Below, piece after piece: positions 25,587 through 35,472 of a stretch of 64,000 nt of DNA. The notes beneath the pieces are model-generated. The model was given only the letters and a program-made list of their open reading frames with translations, ran no database searches and was not told the DNA's origin. The translations under genes and the position numbers were made by a program. The stretch is taken from NCBI GenBank assembly GCA_022706765.1, contig JAKJBX010000003.1:74291-138290 (forward strand), given 5' to 3'. Each line of letters begins with the position of its first letter. The stretch's first letter is position 1. This DNA comes from Bacillota bacterium (lineage in GTDB: Bacteria > Bacillota > Clostridia > Monoglobales > Firm-18).

Positions 25587-27515
25587 CTATGCTTCGTCTA
25601 AGTCTTTGAGCCACAGTGCGGACAGCGCGTCGGACGGCATACGCCAGTCCGTGCGCGGCGACAGCGTCACAGACCCGATCTTCGGTCCGTCCGGCATACA
25701 GGAGCGCTTGAACTGATGATTGAAAAACCTTGTCAGAAAGGTCTTTAAGCATTGCCTGATGGTTGGCTCGTCATACTCGCCGTCAAAAGCCGTCTTGGCT
25801 AAGTACAGGATTTTTTGAGGCGTAAATCCGAAGCGGATAAAATAATAGAGGAAGAAGTCGTGCAGGATGTAATCGCCGAGGATTTCCTCCGTCTTTTGCG
25901 AGATTTTTCCCTCCTCGTCCGCCGGCAACAGCTCGGGGGATACGGGGGTGTCCAAGATGTCGGCAATGACCGCCTGAACATCGCCTTGAAGCACCGCTTC
26001 ACCAAGCCATGCGACAAGGTGGCGCACCAGCGTTTTGGGTACGCCGCTGTTGATGCCGTACATCGAGATGTGGTCGCCCGCATAGGTCGCCCAGCCAAGC
26101 GCAAGCTCTGAAAGGTCGCCTGTGCCGATAACCAGACCGCCCTCCTGGTTGGCGATGTCCATCAGGATTTGCGTGCGCTCACGCGCCTGCACATTTTCAA
26201 AGGTGACGTCAGTGTTGCCGATATCGTGTCCGATGTCCTTAAAATGCACCTTGCACGCCTCGACAATGCTGATTTCACGCAAGGTGGCGCCCAACAGGTT
26301 CGTGAGCCTTTTGGCGTTTTCGAGCGTGCGTCCGGTCGTGCCGAAGCCCGGCATCGTCACGCAAATGATATGCTTTCGTTCAATTTTTAAGATGTCGATC
26401 GCCCGCACGATGAGCAGCAGTGCAAGCGTCGAATCAAGTCCGCCCGAGATGCCGACAACCGGCGACTTTATCCCCGTGTGCTTTAAACGCTTTGCCAGCG
26501 ATAGCGCAAGGATGTCACAAATTTCGTGCATCCTGTCGTTTTTGTCGGCAGCCGACCTCGGTACAAACGGAAAGCGTGCCACGCTGCGTGTGAGCTTATC
26601 GAGCGGCTTTTCGCCAAGGTCAGCCTTAATGGTCCGGTAAGGTCTGTCCGGACATAGCACGCTGTCAAAGGTCGTGCGTTTTTTTCTGTCGGCTTCAAGC
26701 CTGTCCAAATCAATCTCGGAATAGAAGATGTTACTGTCGAAGGACAGATGCTTTTCGTCAAGCAGCACGCTGCCGTTTTCGGCAATCAGGGCATGCCCCG
26801 AATAGAGGGTGTCGGTGGTGGATTCCCCCACGCCCGCCGACACAAAAACATAGCCGCAATGGGATGTAAAGCTTCTTTGCTTTACAAGCATCTTCCGGTA
26901 GCTGCTCTTGCCGATGACTGCATTGGTCGCCGACAGGTTAACGATGATGTTTGCGCCGTTTAGGGTATGCATCGCCGACGGCGGTGTGGCGACCCACATG
27001 TCTTCGCAGACCTCGGCGGCAATTTTAAGCCGTCCGCAGTCGATGATCAAATTAGAGGACATCGGCACACGCTGACCGCAGATGTCAATTTCGTCGGTGA
27101 TGGCTTTGCCGCCCGGAAAGAACCAGCGGCTCTCATAAAACTCACCGTAATTCGGAACATACGTTTTGGGGACAACGCCCAGCACCCTGCCTTGATACAA
27201 GAACGCCGCGCAGTTGAGCAGATGCGCCCCGTCAAACACCGGCAGCCCGACGATTGCCACGATGCTTAAATCTTTGGTTTTTTGCAAAATATCCGCAACG
27301 CCCGCAAGCGCTCCGTCCAGTAGGGTCTTTGAAAAGAACAGGTCTGCGCAGCTATAACCCGTGACGCAAAGCTCGGGAAACACAATGACGCTCGCCCTGT
27401 TTTCCGCCGCCTGTCTGATAAGCCTTGCGATTTCACCGCAATTGCCCCGCGCATCGGCGACCTTGCAGCTTGGCACAGCCGCCGCGACACGTACAAACCC
27501 AAAGCTGTTATCCAT
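25587..27515 (-). CDS. nadE: Glutamine-dependent NAD+ synthetase
   Basis: This 642-residue two-domain enzyme converts deamido-NAD to NAD. It has an N-terminal nitrilase-fold glutaminase with the Glu of VFPELCVTGY, the Lys region and the nucleophile Cys in AAEVCEDMW. The C-terminal synthetase has the ATP pyrophosphatase loop GISGGLDST near residue 360. The ATG at 27513-27515 has TGAGGTGATGACAA before it on the - strand. It converges with the lyase gene and is followed on the same strand only by repeats. NAD made here is the substrate of the NadK encoded in this window. Confidence 0.95.
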   Translation of the reverse strand: MDNSFGFVRVAAAVPSCKVADARGNCGEIARLIRQAAENRASVIVFPELCVTGYSCADLFFSKTLLDGALAGVADILQKTKDLSIVAIVGLPVFDGAHLLNCAAFLYQGRVLGVVPKTYVPNYGEFYESRWFFPGGKAITDEIDICGQRVPMSSNLIIDCGRLKIAAEVCEDMWVATPPSAMHTLNGANIIVNLSATNAVIGKSSYRKMLVKQRSFTSHCGYVFVSAGVGESTTDTLYSGHALIAENGSVLLDEKHLSFDSNIFYSEIDLDRLEADRKKRTTFDSVLCPDRPYRTIKADLGEKPLDKLTRSVARFPFVPRSAADKNDRMHEICDILALSLAKRLKHTGIKSPVVGISGGLDSTLALLLIVRAIDILKIERKHIICVTMPGFGTTGRTLENAKRLTNLLGATLREISIVEACKVHFKDIGHDIGNTDVTFENVQARERTQILMDIANQEGGLVIGTGDLSELALGWATYAGDHISMYGINSGVPKTLVRHLVAWLGEAVLQGDVQAVIADILDTPVSPELLPADEEGKISQKTEEILGDYILHDFFLYYFIRFGFTPQKILYLAKTAFDGEYDEPTIRQCLKTFLTRFFNHQFKRSCMPDGPKIGSVTLSPRTDWRMPSDALSALWLKDLDEA

Positions 27516-27578
27516 TTGTCATCACCTCATGCGGATATTATATCATATATTTTTAAAAAATAAAGGGGGAGGACAGTA

Positions 27579-28229
27579 TTACTTTGCAAAAACGTGTTTG
27601 CCGATACGTGCGACGACGGGTCTGGAATAAATCCACTGGTTGGTGGTCTTTGCGGGGTTGTAATAATATATTGCGCCTTTTGAGGGATCCCAGCCGTTCA
27701 TGGCGTCACGTGCGGCGTTGTATGCCGATGCGGCGATCTGCGCGTTAAACTGACCGTCTACAACAGCGGTAAACGCCCCGGGCTGATAGATGACGCCTGA
27801 AAGTGTGTTTGGAAACGACGGGTGCCTCACCCTGTTCATGACGACAGCGCCGACGGCGACCTGCCCCGCATATGTCTCGCCCCTTGCCTCCGCACTGATG
27901 ATCCTTGCCAAAAGCTGAACATTGCTTTCATGGTTGTTGCCGCTCGCAATGCCCATTGCGCCGAGCGTTTGTGCGCCGGCGATGCCGTCGGCTTTGAGAC
28001 CGTTATTCTTTTGGAAATTCGTGACGGCGGACTTGGTTTCCCAGCCATAGATGCCGTCGACCTTCGAGATTTTATATCCCCAGTTTTGCAGCCGTGCTTG
28101 GATCTGCCTGACCTCCGTGCCCCGTGAGCCGTACTTTGAAAGCGTCGTCACTGCGGAAAGCTGAAACGCCATAGCAGAGCAAACGATGACGATTGCCGTA
28201 AATATCAAAACAAAGTGTTTTCTTCTCAT
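27579..28229 (-). CDS. sleB: Spore cortex-lytic enzyme SleB
   Basis: The 216-residue protein has a signal-anchor helix (about 7-25), a peptidoglycan-binding domain (GSRGTEVRQIQARLQNWGY to about residue 90) and a C-terminal hydrolase_2 domain. The hydrolase shows the EARGETYAGQVAVGAVVMNR signature, whose Glu is the catalytic acid. SleB degrades muramic-delta-lactam cortex peptidoglycan during germination. The ATG is preceded by GGAGGTAGC on the - strand. It is divergent from lonB, with 110 bases in between. No YpeB partner gene adjoins it in this window. Confidence 0.88.
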   Translation of the reverse strand: MRRKHFVLIFTAIVIVCSAMAFQLSAVTTLSKYGSRGTEVRQIQARLQNWGYKISKVDGIYGWETKSAVTNFQKNNGLKADGIAGAQTLGAMGIASGNNHESNVQLLARIISAEARGETYAGQVAVGAVVMNRVRHPSFPNTLSGVIYQPGAFTAVVDGQFNAQIAASAYNAARDAMNGWDPSKGAIYYYNPAKTTNQWIYSRPVVARIGKHVFAK

Positions 28230-28339
28230 ATGCTACCTCCAAGTTAATATGCAAGTCAATATATCGGATATTTTTTGCCTTTCTCGGAATTTTATTCCCG
28301 AAATTTAGAAATAATAGAGGGGAAGGGAGTTGGAAAACA

Positions 28340-30007
28340 ATGCTGGTTACCATTTTGTTTGTCGTACAATTTGTCTTTTCCGTCGTTATCGGGCTTTATT
28401 TTTTCAATGCGCTCAAGAATCAAAAGGGCAATAAGCAGGCGCTCCAAAAGGAAGCGGGGCGGGAGCTTACAAAGCTGCGAAAGATGCAGCAGATCAAGCT
28501 GACCGAGCCGCTGTCCGAGGTCACGCGCCCTAAGACGCTGGGCGAGGTGGTGGGTCAAAAGCAAGGGATTTTGGCGCTTCGTGCGGCGATATGCAGCCCC
28601 AACCCGCAGCACGTCATCATTTACGGTCCCCCCGGAATCGGCAAGACCGCTGCGGCGCGTGCGGTGTTGGAGGAAGCGAAGCACTGCATAAATTCGCCGT
28701 TTTTGAGCACCGCCAAGTATGTGGAAATTGATGCAACGACCTTGCGCTTTGACGACCGCGGCATTGCCGATCCGTTGATCGGCACGGTGCATGACCCGAT
28801 ATATCAGGGGGCGGGCGCATACGGTCCCGCAGGCATCCCCCAGCCAAAACAGGGGGCGGTGTCCAAGGCGCACGGCGGGATGCTGTTCATCGACGAAATC
28901 GGCGAGCTGCACCCCATTCAGATGAACAAGCTGCTCAAAGTGTTGGAGGACAGGTGCGTGCATTTTGAAAGCTCCTATTACAGCGCATCCGACAACAATA
29001 TCCCCGCGCACATCCACGAGATTTTTCAAAAGGGACTGCCCGCCGACTTCCGGCTGGTCGGCGCGACCACCAGGACCCCCGATGAGATCCCGCCTGCACT
29101 GCGCTCACGCTGTGTGGAGATATTCTTTAAGCCGCTGACCAACGAGGAAATTATCACCATCACCAAGAACGCCTCCAAAAAAGGCGGCGCCGAGCTTTCG
29201 GACGAAGCGGTTATGCTGACCGCCAAATACGCCCAAAACGGCAGGGACGCCGTTAATATCGTCCAGACCGCCGTCAGCATCGCCCAATATGAAAGACGCT
29301 TGAAAGTAGAAAAAAAGGACATCGAATGGGTGGTAGAGTTTGGGCAGTATAACCCCAAAACCGAAAAGAAAGTCGCCAAGGGCAGTGCGGTCGGCTTGGT
29401 GAGCGGGCTTGCCGTGTACGGCGCCTCCATGGGGACGGTCATGGACATTGAGGTGAGCGCCGCCCCCGGCAGCGGCAAAGTCAACATCACTGGCATCGTC
29501 GAAAGCGAAGAGATCGCCGGCAAAGGGCAAAAGAAGATGATGAAAAGCAGTGCGAAAGCGTCTGTGGAAAACGTGCTGACGGTACTGAGCAGGCTTTATA
29601 AAATTGATTTTTCAAAGCTCGACCTGCATATCAACTTCCCGGGCAGCGCACCGGTCGACGGTCCGTCCGCAGGGACGGCGATCGCGTGCGGCGTCTATTC
29701 CGCTATCCACAACATACCGATCGACAGCGAAACGGCGATGACCGGCGAAATCTCGATCAGCGGCAGCGTGCGTCCCGTGGGCGGGATCGTGCCAAAGGTC
29801 GAGGCGGCAGAAAAAGCAGGGGTCAAAACCGTGCTGATCCCCGCTGACAACTATCGTGACTGCTTTGCCGATATGGATATTCAGGTAGTGCGCACAGACA
29901 ACATTGCCGATGTTTTCGAGATGGTGTTCGGTCTTTGCAGTTCAGGTCAGTATACCCCGTCCACCGTCGGGGGGGATGCGAAAATCGCCGCTGCGACAAG
30001 GCTTTGA
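28340..30007 (+). CDS. lonB: Spore-type Lon protease LonB
   Basis: ATG 28340 follows GGGAGTTGG. The 555-residue protein lacks the large Lon N-terminal domain and instead has one membrane helix (about 3-24). An AAA+ module follows with Walker A GPPGIGKT (about 96-103) and Walker B MLFIDEIGEL. The C-terminal Lon proteolytic domain carries the catalytic Ser in PVDGPSAGTA and the Lys in KVEAAEKAGVKTV. LonB is produced in the forespore in Bacillus. Here it lies just before lon, as in Bacilli, but is separated by repeats and a new promoter. Confidence 0.92.
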   Translation: MLVTILFVVQFVFSVVIGLYFFNALKNQKGNKQALQKEAGRELTKLRKMQQIKLTEPLSEVTRPKTLGEVVGQKQGILALRAAICSPNPQHVIIYGPPGIGKTAAARAVLEEAKHCINSPFLSTAKYVEIDATTLRFDDRGIADPLIGTVHDPIYQGAGAYGPAGIPQPKQGAVSKAHGGMLFIDEIGELHPIQMNKLLKVLEDRCVHFESSYYSASDNNIPAHIHEIFQKGLPADFRLVGATTRTPDEIPPALRSRCVEIFFKPLTNEEIITITKNASKKGGAELSDEAVMLTAKYAQNGRDAVNIVQTAVSIAQYERRLKVEKKDIEWVVEFGQYNPKTEKKVAKGSAVGLVSGLAVYGASMGTVMDIEVSAAPGSGKVNITGIVESEEIAGKGQKKMMKSSAKASVENVLTVLSRLYKIDFSKLDLHINFPGSAPVDGPSAGTAIACGVYSAIHNIPIDSETAMTGEISISGSVRPVGGIVPKVEAAEKAGVKTVLIPADNYRDCFADMDIQVVRTDNIADVFEMVFGLCSSGQYTPSTVGGDAKIAAATRL

Positions 30008-30022
30008 CATGTTTTATTTCAT

Positions 30023-30051
30023 AAGGGAATGAATTAATTGCTTTTATCTAA
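30023..30051. repeat. Half copy of the R1 repeat
   Basis: AATGAATTAATTGCTTTTATCTAA is the reverse complement of the tail plus one arm seen at 25536-25566 and 41858-41880. The second arm of the palindrome is missing. Confidence 0.6.
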
Positions 30052-30057
30052 GATGAA

Positions 30058-30178
30058 AAAAGCGTTCGAGCGCGTATGCGTTTTCTCGAACGCGTCCGCT
30101 CACCCCGTGAGCAAAAGCGCAGGCGGATTCACTTCGCCGGAGCGTGGAAATTACGCCGATTTTGCGTAATTTTCTATA
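30058..30178. repeat. R2 repeat between lonB and lon
   Basis: The block begins AAAGCGTTCGAGCGC and ends with the hairpin AAATTACGC-CGATTTT-GCGTAATTT. Most of it matches 41730-41826, and the 3' third matches 53901-53948. It sits just upstream of the lon promoter. Confidence 0.8.
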
Positions 30179-30191
30179 AATAAAAAAACTC

Positions 30192-30220
30192 TTGAAATAT
30201 TGCCTAAAAAAAGTTATAAT
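30192..30220 (+). promoter_or_regulatory. Sigma-A-type promoter of lon
   Basis: TTGAAA at 30192-30197 and TATAAT at 30215-30220 have 17-base spacing, 42 bases before the lon start. No CIRCE or CtsR-like heat-shock operator was recognised. Confidence 0.8.
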
Positions 30221-30261
30221 GTATGGATACTGTATGGAGGAAAGCTTTGAGGTGAGATATT

Positions 30262-32676
30262 TTGGAAGCTAATAGGAAACAAACACCAAGAACAAAAAAG
30301 ATCACGCTGCCTGTGCTGCCATTGCGGGGGCTTTGCGTGTTTCCCTATATGGTGCTGCATTTTGATGTCGGCAGGCAAAAGTCTGTTGCCGCCTTGGAGC
30401 AGGCGATGGTCGGCGACCAGCAGATTTTCCTGGTCGCCCAAACGGACACCAAAACCGACAACCCGCAAAAGGACGATTTATATACGTTCGGCGCCGTTTC
30501 CAAGGTCAAGCAGCTTTTGAAGCTGCCTGGCGGAAACATCCGTGTGCTGGTCGAAGGGCTGTACCGTGCCAGGCTTGTCGGAATTGCCGACAACGGCAAG
30601 TATTATGTCGGCGAGGTCAGGAAGTATGCCAACACGGCGCCCGAAATCACGCCGGAGCTTGAAGCGATGACGAGGACGGCGAAGGACATCTTTGACGAGT
30701 ACCTGCAAATGATGTCCAAAACCCCGCAGGAGACTGTCGTCTCGATTTTAAACATCAAAAATCCCGGTGAGATTGCGGATGTGATTGCCGCCAACGTGTT
30801 TGTGAATTTAGAGGATAAAATCGCCATTTTAGAGGAGACTGACGTCGTAAAGCGCATCGAAAAGCTGATCGTGATCATGCACCGTGAGGTGGAGATCGCA
30901 AGGCTTGAGCAGGATATTTCAGATAAAGTCAAGCGGCAGCTCGACAAAAACCAGCGGGAGTATTACCTGCGTGAGCAAGCGAGGATCATCCAAAAGGAGC
31001 TTGGAGACAAAGACGGCATCGCCGCCGAGGTCAAGGCTTATAAGCAGAAAATCGCAAAAACGGGCATCCCGGAGGAATCGGCAAAAAAGCTGTGCACCGA
31101 TGTGGACCGCCTGTCCAAGATGCCTGCCGGCACAAGCGACAGCGCGCTTTTGAAAACCTATCTCGATATGGTGCTGTCGCTGCCATGGAATGTGAAAACC
31201 AAGGAAAGCTTTAATATAGAGCGTGCCAAAAAAACTTTGGACGACGACCATTACGGTCTTGAAAAGGTCAAGGAGCGTATTTTGGAATTCCTCTCCGTCC
31301 GTCAGCTGGCAAAGGACGTTAAGGGTCCTGTGCTGTGCCTGGTCGGACCGCCCGGCGTCGGCAAGACCTCCATTGCACGCAGCATTGCCAAAGCGCTCAA
31401 AAAGAAGTATGCGCGGATGTCGCTCGGCGGCGTGCGTGACGAGGCGGAAATCAGGGGTCACCGCAAGACCTATATCGGCGCAATGCCGGGCAGGATCATA
31501 AACGCCCTGCGCAATGCGGGCAGCGGCAACGCGATGATTCTGCTCGATGAGATCGACAAAATGAGCAGCGACTACAAAGGCGACACGGCGTCCGCCATGC
31601 TGGAAGTTTTGGATGCGGAGCAGAACTTTGCCTTTGTCGACCACTATATCGAAGTCCCGTTTGATTTGTCCGACGTGATGTTCGTCACGACGGCGAATTC
31701 GCTCGACGCCATTCCCCGTCCGCTGCTTGACCGTATGGAGGTTATACACCTGTCGAGCTATACCGAATATGAAAAGCGGCAAATCGCACAGCGCTATCTT
31801 ATTCCAAAGCAGCGCAGCGCGCACGGCATCACGGCGGCGCAGCTAAAAATCGGCGAGGCGGCTGTGTCGGACATCATCAATTACTATACCAAGGAATCGG
31901 GCGTCCGGAATTTGGAACGCCAAATCGCTGCGGTCTGCCGCAAGACGGCACGCAAAATTATTGAGGACGGTACGAAGAAGATCAATATCACCCCCGATAA
32001 TCTCGAAATATTCCTCGGCAAACGGATTTATACCTATGATCGTGCGCTGGAAAACGATGAGATCGGCGTGGCGACAGGGCTTGCGTGGACATATTTCGGC
32101 GGAGACACCCTGCAAATCGAGGTCAACATCATGGACGGCAAGGGTGAGCTTGTGCTGACGGGTCACCTCGGCGACGTGATGAAGGAGTCGGCGCGGGCGG
32201 CAATCAGCTATATCCGCTCGGTTGCGGGTCAGCTCGGCATACCCTCGGACTTCCACACACGAAACGACATCCATATCCACGTCCCCGACGGCGCAACACC
32301 GAAGGACGGACCGTCGGCGGGCATTACCATTGCGACGGCGCTTATCTCGGCGCTCATGGGCAGGGCGGTTAAAAAGTCGGTGGCGATGACGGGCGAGATC
32401 ACCCTCCGCGGTCGTGTGCTGCCGATTGGCGGACTTAAAGAAAAAGCGCTGGCGGCGTACCGTGCCGGGATCATGAGCATCATTATCCCCCGTGAAAACG
32501 CAAGGGACTTAGAGGACATCCCGCAGGAAATCCGGGAAAAAATGATATTTATCCTCGCCGACACCATGGACAACGTCATCATAAACGCACTGCTGCCGGC
32601 AAGCGACACGCTCGGCTATCACCTTTTGAGCGGCACAGCCGACAGCTTCAGCGAGGGGGCGGGACTCAGCCAATGA
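30262..32676 (+). CDS. lon: ATP-dependent protease Lon (LonA)
   Basis: TTG 30262 follows GAGGTGAGATAT. The 804-residue protein has the N-terminal substrate-binding domain (LPVLPLRGLCVFPYM onward), a coiled-coil middle, AAA+ with Walker A GPPGVGKTS near residue 362 and Walker B MILLDEIDKM. The protease domain has the catalytic Ser in PKDGPSAGIT and the Lys in GGLKEKALAA. It degrades misfolded and regulatory proteins in the cytoplasm. The stop overlaps the engB start, a gene order lon-engB that is common in Firmicutes. Confidence 0.96.
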   Translation: MEANRKQTPRTKKITLPVLPLRGLCVFPYMVLHFDVGRQKSVAALEQAMVGDQQIFLVAQTDTKTDNPQKDDLYTFGAVSKVKQLLKLPGGNIRVLVEGLYRARLVGIADNGKYYVGEVRKYANTAPEITPELEAMTRTAKDIFDEYLQMMSKTPQETVVSILNIKNPGEIADVIAANVFVNLEDKIAILEETDVVKRIEKLIVIMHREVEIARLEQDISDKVKRQLDKNQREYYLREQARIIQKELGDKDGIAAEVKAYKQKIAKTGIPEESAKKLCTDVDRLSKMPAGTSDSALLKTYLDMVLSLPWNVKTKESFNIERAKKTLDDDHYGLEKVKERILEFLSVRQLAKDVKGPVLCLVGPPGVGKTSIARSIAKALKKKYARMSLGGVRDEAEIRGHRKTYIGAMPGRIINALRNAGSGNAMILLDEIDKMSSDYKGDTASAMLEVLDAEQNFAFVDHYIEVPFDLSDVMFVTTANSLDAIPRPLLDRMEVIHLSSYTEYEKRQIAQRYLIPKQRSAHGITAAQLKIGEAAVSDIINYYTKESGVRNLERQIAAVCRKTARKIIEDGTKKINITPDNLEIFLGKRIYTYDRALENDEIGVATGLAWTYFGGDTLQIEVNIMDGKGELVLTGHLGDVMKESARAAISYIRSVAGQLGIPSDFHTRNDIHIHVPDGATPKDGPSAGITIATALISALMGRAVKKSVAMTGEITLRGRVLPIGGLKEKALAAYRAGIMSIIIPRENARDLEDIPQEIREKMIFILADTMDNVIINALLPASDTLGYHLLSGTADSFSEGAGLSQ

Positions 32677-33260
32677 ACCTTAACAACATTACGCTTTTGG
32701 TGTCCGCCGTCCGGGAGGCGCAGTACCCCCAAAACAACCTGCCCGACATTGCGCTCGCCGGCAGGTCGAACGTGGGCAAGTCGTCACTGATTAACCGCCT
32801 GCTGCGGCGAAAGGCGCTGGCGAGGGTCAGCTCCAGCCCCGGCAAGACGGCAACCATCAATTTTTATGACATCGACCGCTGCTTTAACCTCGTCGACCTG
32901 CCCGGCTATGGCTTCGCAAGAGTTTCTAAGGTCGAGAAGGAAAAGTGGGCGAAGATGATCGACGAATACCTGCACAGGCGTGAGAACCTGGCGCAGGTGC
33001 TGCTGCTGGTGGACATCCGGCACAAGCCGTCGGCGGACGACGTGACGATGATGAACTGGATTAGGGAAAACGGCTTTACGCCGGTCGTGGTGGCGACTAA
33101 AAAGGATAAGCTCAAAAAATCTCAAATAGACGGCGCCGTCGAGCTGATCAAACAGACGCTCGGCATCGACAGCGTGATTGCGTTCTCGTCCGAAAAGGGC
33201 GACGGCGCGGACGAGGTTTGGGCAACGATCAACGCCATTATTTCGGAGGCGAAAGTATGA
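32673..33260 (+). CDS. engB: Ribosome biogenesis GTPase EngB/YsxC
   Basis: ATG 32673 overlaps the lon stop. The 195-residue GTPase assists late 50S subunit assembly. The G motifs are G1 GRSNVGKSS, G3 DLPGYG and G4 TKKD. Length is typical. It ends in an ATGA overlap with the next gene. Confidence 0.95.
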   Translation: MNLNNITLLVSAVREAQYPQNNLPDIALAGRSNVGKSSLINRLLRRKALARVSSSPGKTATINFYDIDRCFNLVDLPGYGFARVSKVEKEKWAKMIDEYLHRRENLAQVLLLVDIRHKPSADDVTMMNWIRENGFTPVVVATKKDKLKKSQIDGAVELIKQTLGIDSVIAFSSEKGDGADEVWATINAIISEAKV

Positions 33261-34015
33261 AGATCATTAAATTTTCAAAGGACAATACGCAAAGCTGGGG
33301 CATGCTCAGCGGCGATACCGTCAGCGTCATAGACGGCGATATTTTCGGTACATATCATGTTTCGGATAAAAGGTACGACCTTTCGGAGGTCAAAGTGCTT
33401 CCACCCTGCAACCCTTCTAAAATCGTGTGCGTGGGGCTGAATTACCTTGACCATCAAATCGAGATGAACGACTTTGCGGAGGACTTCCCGAAGCTGTTCA
33501 TCAAGCCGTCTACGGCGGTGATCGCGCACGGCGAGGACATCATAAAGCCCGGCGGCGTTGACCGTGTGGACTTTGAGGCGGAGCTGGCCGTCGTCATCGG
33601 CAAGACCGCAAAGAACATTGTAAAAGGCAGCTGGAAAGACTATGTGTTTGGTTATACCTGTTTAAACGATGTGACTGCCCGTGAGATCCAAAGCCTCGAC
33701 GTGCAGTGGACACGATCCAAGTCGTACGACACCTTTGCGCCGTGCGGTCCGGTAATCGAAACAGAGCTTGACCCGTCAGGCGTTGACGTGACGCTGCTGT
33801 TAAACGGCGAGGTCAAACAACACGCAAACACCCGGCAGCTCATATGGGACGTTGGCTTTTTGGTTGAAGAAATCTCAAGGATCATGACGCTGCTGCCTGG
33901 CGACATTATCTCGACCGGCACGCCTGCGGGCTGCGGCAGGATGGAACCCGGCGATAGGGTCGAGGTCGTCGTCGAGGGCATTGGCACGCTGACGAATTAT
34001 TTGACACATCCTTAA
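33257..34015 (+). CDS. Fumarylacetoacetate hydrolase family protein
   Basis: ATG 33257 is chosen over upstream frames because TCGGAGG precedes it and it overlaps the engB stop. The 252-residue protein has the FAH fold: the CVGLNYLDH strand, the metal-ligand segment FEAELAVVIG, a TARE-type segment (DVTAREIQ) and the C-terminal STGTPAGCG. Family members are divalent-metal enzymes that hydrolyse or decarboxylate beta-diketo or oxo-acids such as acylpyruvates or oxaloacetate. The substrate cannot be told from sequence, and the neighbours (GTPase, tRNA synthetases) give no clue. Confidence 0.85.
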   Translation: MKIIKFSKDNTQSWGMLSGDTVSVIDGDIFGTYHVSDKRYDLSEVKVLPPCNPSKIVCVGLNYLDHQIEMNDFAEDFPKLFIKPSTAVIAHGEDIIKPGGVDRVDFEAELAVVIGKTAKNIVKGSWKDYVFGYTCLNDVTAREIQSLDVQWTRSKSYDTFAPCGPVIETELDPSGVDVTLLLNGEVKQHANTRQLIWDVGFLVEEISRIMTLLPGDIISTGTPAGCGRMEPGDRVEVVVEGIGTLTNYLTHP

Positions 34016-34033
34016 TTGAATGGAGTTGACAAT

Positions 34034-35287
34034 ATGCTGACAAAAGCACCGAGAGGGACAAAGGACGTCACCCCCGATAACGTCTATAAATGGCAGTATG
34101 TCGAGGATACCATCCGTGCGCTGTGCAAATGCTTCGGTTATAAGGAGATACGGGTGCCCGTCTTTGAGCATACCGAGCTTTATGAGCGCGGCGTGGGCGA
34201 CACGACCGACGTCGTGCAAAAGGAAATGTACACCTTCAACGACAAGGGCGGCAGGAGCGTCACGCTGCGCCCCGAGGGCACGGCAGGGGTCGTGCGCGCG
34301 TTTATCGAGAACAACCTCTATGCCGAATCCGCGCCGTCAAAGCTTTACTATATCCTGTCCTGCTATCGCTATGAGAAACCGCAGGCGGGCAGGCTGCGGG
34401 AGTTCAACCAGTTCGGCGTCGAAGCCTTCGGCGCCTATTCGCCCGAAACAGATGCGGAGATTATTTCACTTGCCATGACGCTTTTATCAAGGTTGAAGCT
34501 GGCTGATCTGGGGCTTTATATCAACAGCGTCGGCTGCCCGGAATGCCGCCAGGCATACAACCAAAAGCTGCGTGCCTACTTTTCGGATTATGTGGATCAG
34601 CTTTGCGAAACCTGTCTGACACGGCTTGAAAAAAACCCGATGCGTATCATCGACTGCAAAAACAAGACCTGCAAAAAAATCGGCGAGGGCGCGCCGTCGC
34701 TGCTCGGTGAGCAGTGCGGCAAGTGCGGTGAGCATTTTGACGAGGTCAAGCATATCCTCCAAGAAATCGGTATCCCGTACGACATCGACCCGACCATCGT
34801 GCGCGGGCTGGACTACTACACCACTACGGTGTTTGAGATCAAGTCCGGCAATATGGTGGTCTGCGGCGGCGGCAGGTACAATAATCTTGTTGAGGAGTTG
34901 GGCGGTCCGCCGACGGCAGGCATCGGCTTCGGGCTTGGTATGGAGCGCATCATCATGGTATTGGAAGAGAAAAACCTCTTCCCCGAAAAGCCAAGCGGCT
35001 GTGACCTGTACATCGCATCGATCGGCGACAACGCACATAAGGCGGCACAAAAGCTGGTGCATGGACTGCGCCAAAGCGGCATAGCGGCGGAGGGCGACCT
35101 CATGCGCCGAAGCGTCAAGGCACAGATGAAATATGCCGATAAGATCGGCGCAAAATATGTCATTGTCTTGGGTGACGACGAAATTTCATCGGGCGAGGCA
35201 AAGGCAAAGCATATGCAAACCGGGGAACAAGCGCCTGTAAAGCTAAACACCTTGACAGACGATTTGAGCAAACTGGGTAACCTCTAA
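34034..35287 (+). CDS. hisS: Histidyl-tRNA synthetase
   Basis: ATG 34034 has GGAG 9 bases upstream and gives the typical beginning KAPRGTKDVTPD. The 417-residue class II synthetase shows motif 2 (CYRYEKPQAGRLREFNQFG), the HisA segment RGLDYYTTTVFE and motif 3 (GIGFGLGMERIIM), followed by the anticodon-binding domain. A four-Cys zinc-like insertion (CKNKTCKKIG ... CGKCG) lies in the insertion domain. The last two sense codons and the stop lie in the left end of the R5 repeat, so the C-terminus was set by that insertion. No T-box leader was seen. Confidence 0.95.
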   Translation: MLTKAPRGTKDVTPDNVYKWQYVEDTIRALCKCFGYKEIRVPVFEHTELYERGVGDTTDVVQKEMYTFNDKGGRSVTLRPEGTAGVVRAFIENNLYAESAPSKLYYILSCYRYEKPQAGRLREFNQFGVEAFGAYSPETDAEIISLAMTLLSRLKLADLGLYINSVGCPECRQAYNQKLRAYFSDYVDQLCETCLTRLEKNPMRIIDCKNKTCKKIGEGAPSLLGEQCGKCGEHFDEVKHILQEIGIPYDIDPTIVRGLDYYTTTVFEIKSGNMVVCGGGRYNNLVEELGGPPTAGIGFGLGMERIIMVLEEKNLFPEKPSGCDLYIASIGDNAHKAAQKLVHGLRQSGIAAEGDLMRRSVKAQMKYADKIGAKYVIVLGDDEISSGEAKAKHMQTGEQAPVKLNTLTDDLSKLGNL

Positions 35288-35432
35288 AAACCAGCTTTGT
35301 GCGGGTTGCCGAGAAAATTTTTAGGATTTTCAAGGCGGCGAAGCCGTGAATACTTTGTGTATTTACGGTTTTGACCAACGATGAAAAGACAAAAATTTGC
35401 CGGCAAGCTGTGCGAATGGGTTTTTTAGAGGT
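35279..35432. repeat. R5 MITE-like element between hisS and aspS
   Basis: The ends AACCTCTAAAAA and TTTTTTAGAGGTT are inverted, and similarity extends about 45 bases inward on both sides. The left end includes the hisS stop codon. The frame of aspS stays open through most of it, which makes a false N-terminal extension possible. Confidence 0.75.
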
Positions 35433-35472
35433 TGCCAATGATTTGATCTTAATACAGAATGGAGAAGCGAAG

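Noticed and set aside
35371-35472. N-terminal extension of AspS
   Set aside because: It lies in the R5 element, and the ribosome site and family start agree with ATG 35473.
35288-35472. T-box leader before aspS
   Set aside because: No T-box consensus or antiterminator was found; the structure is explained by the inverted-repeat element.
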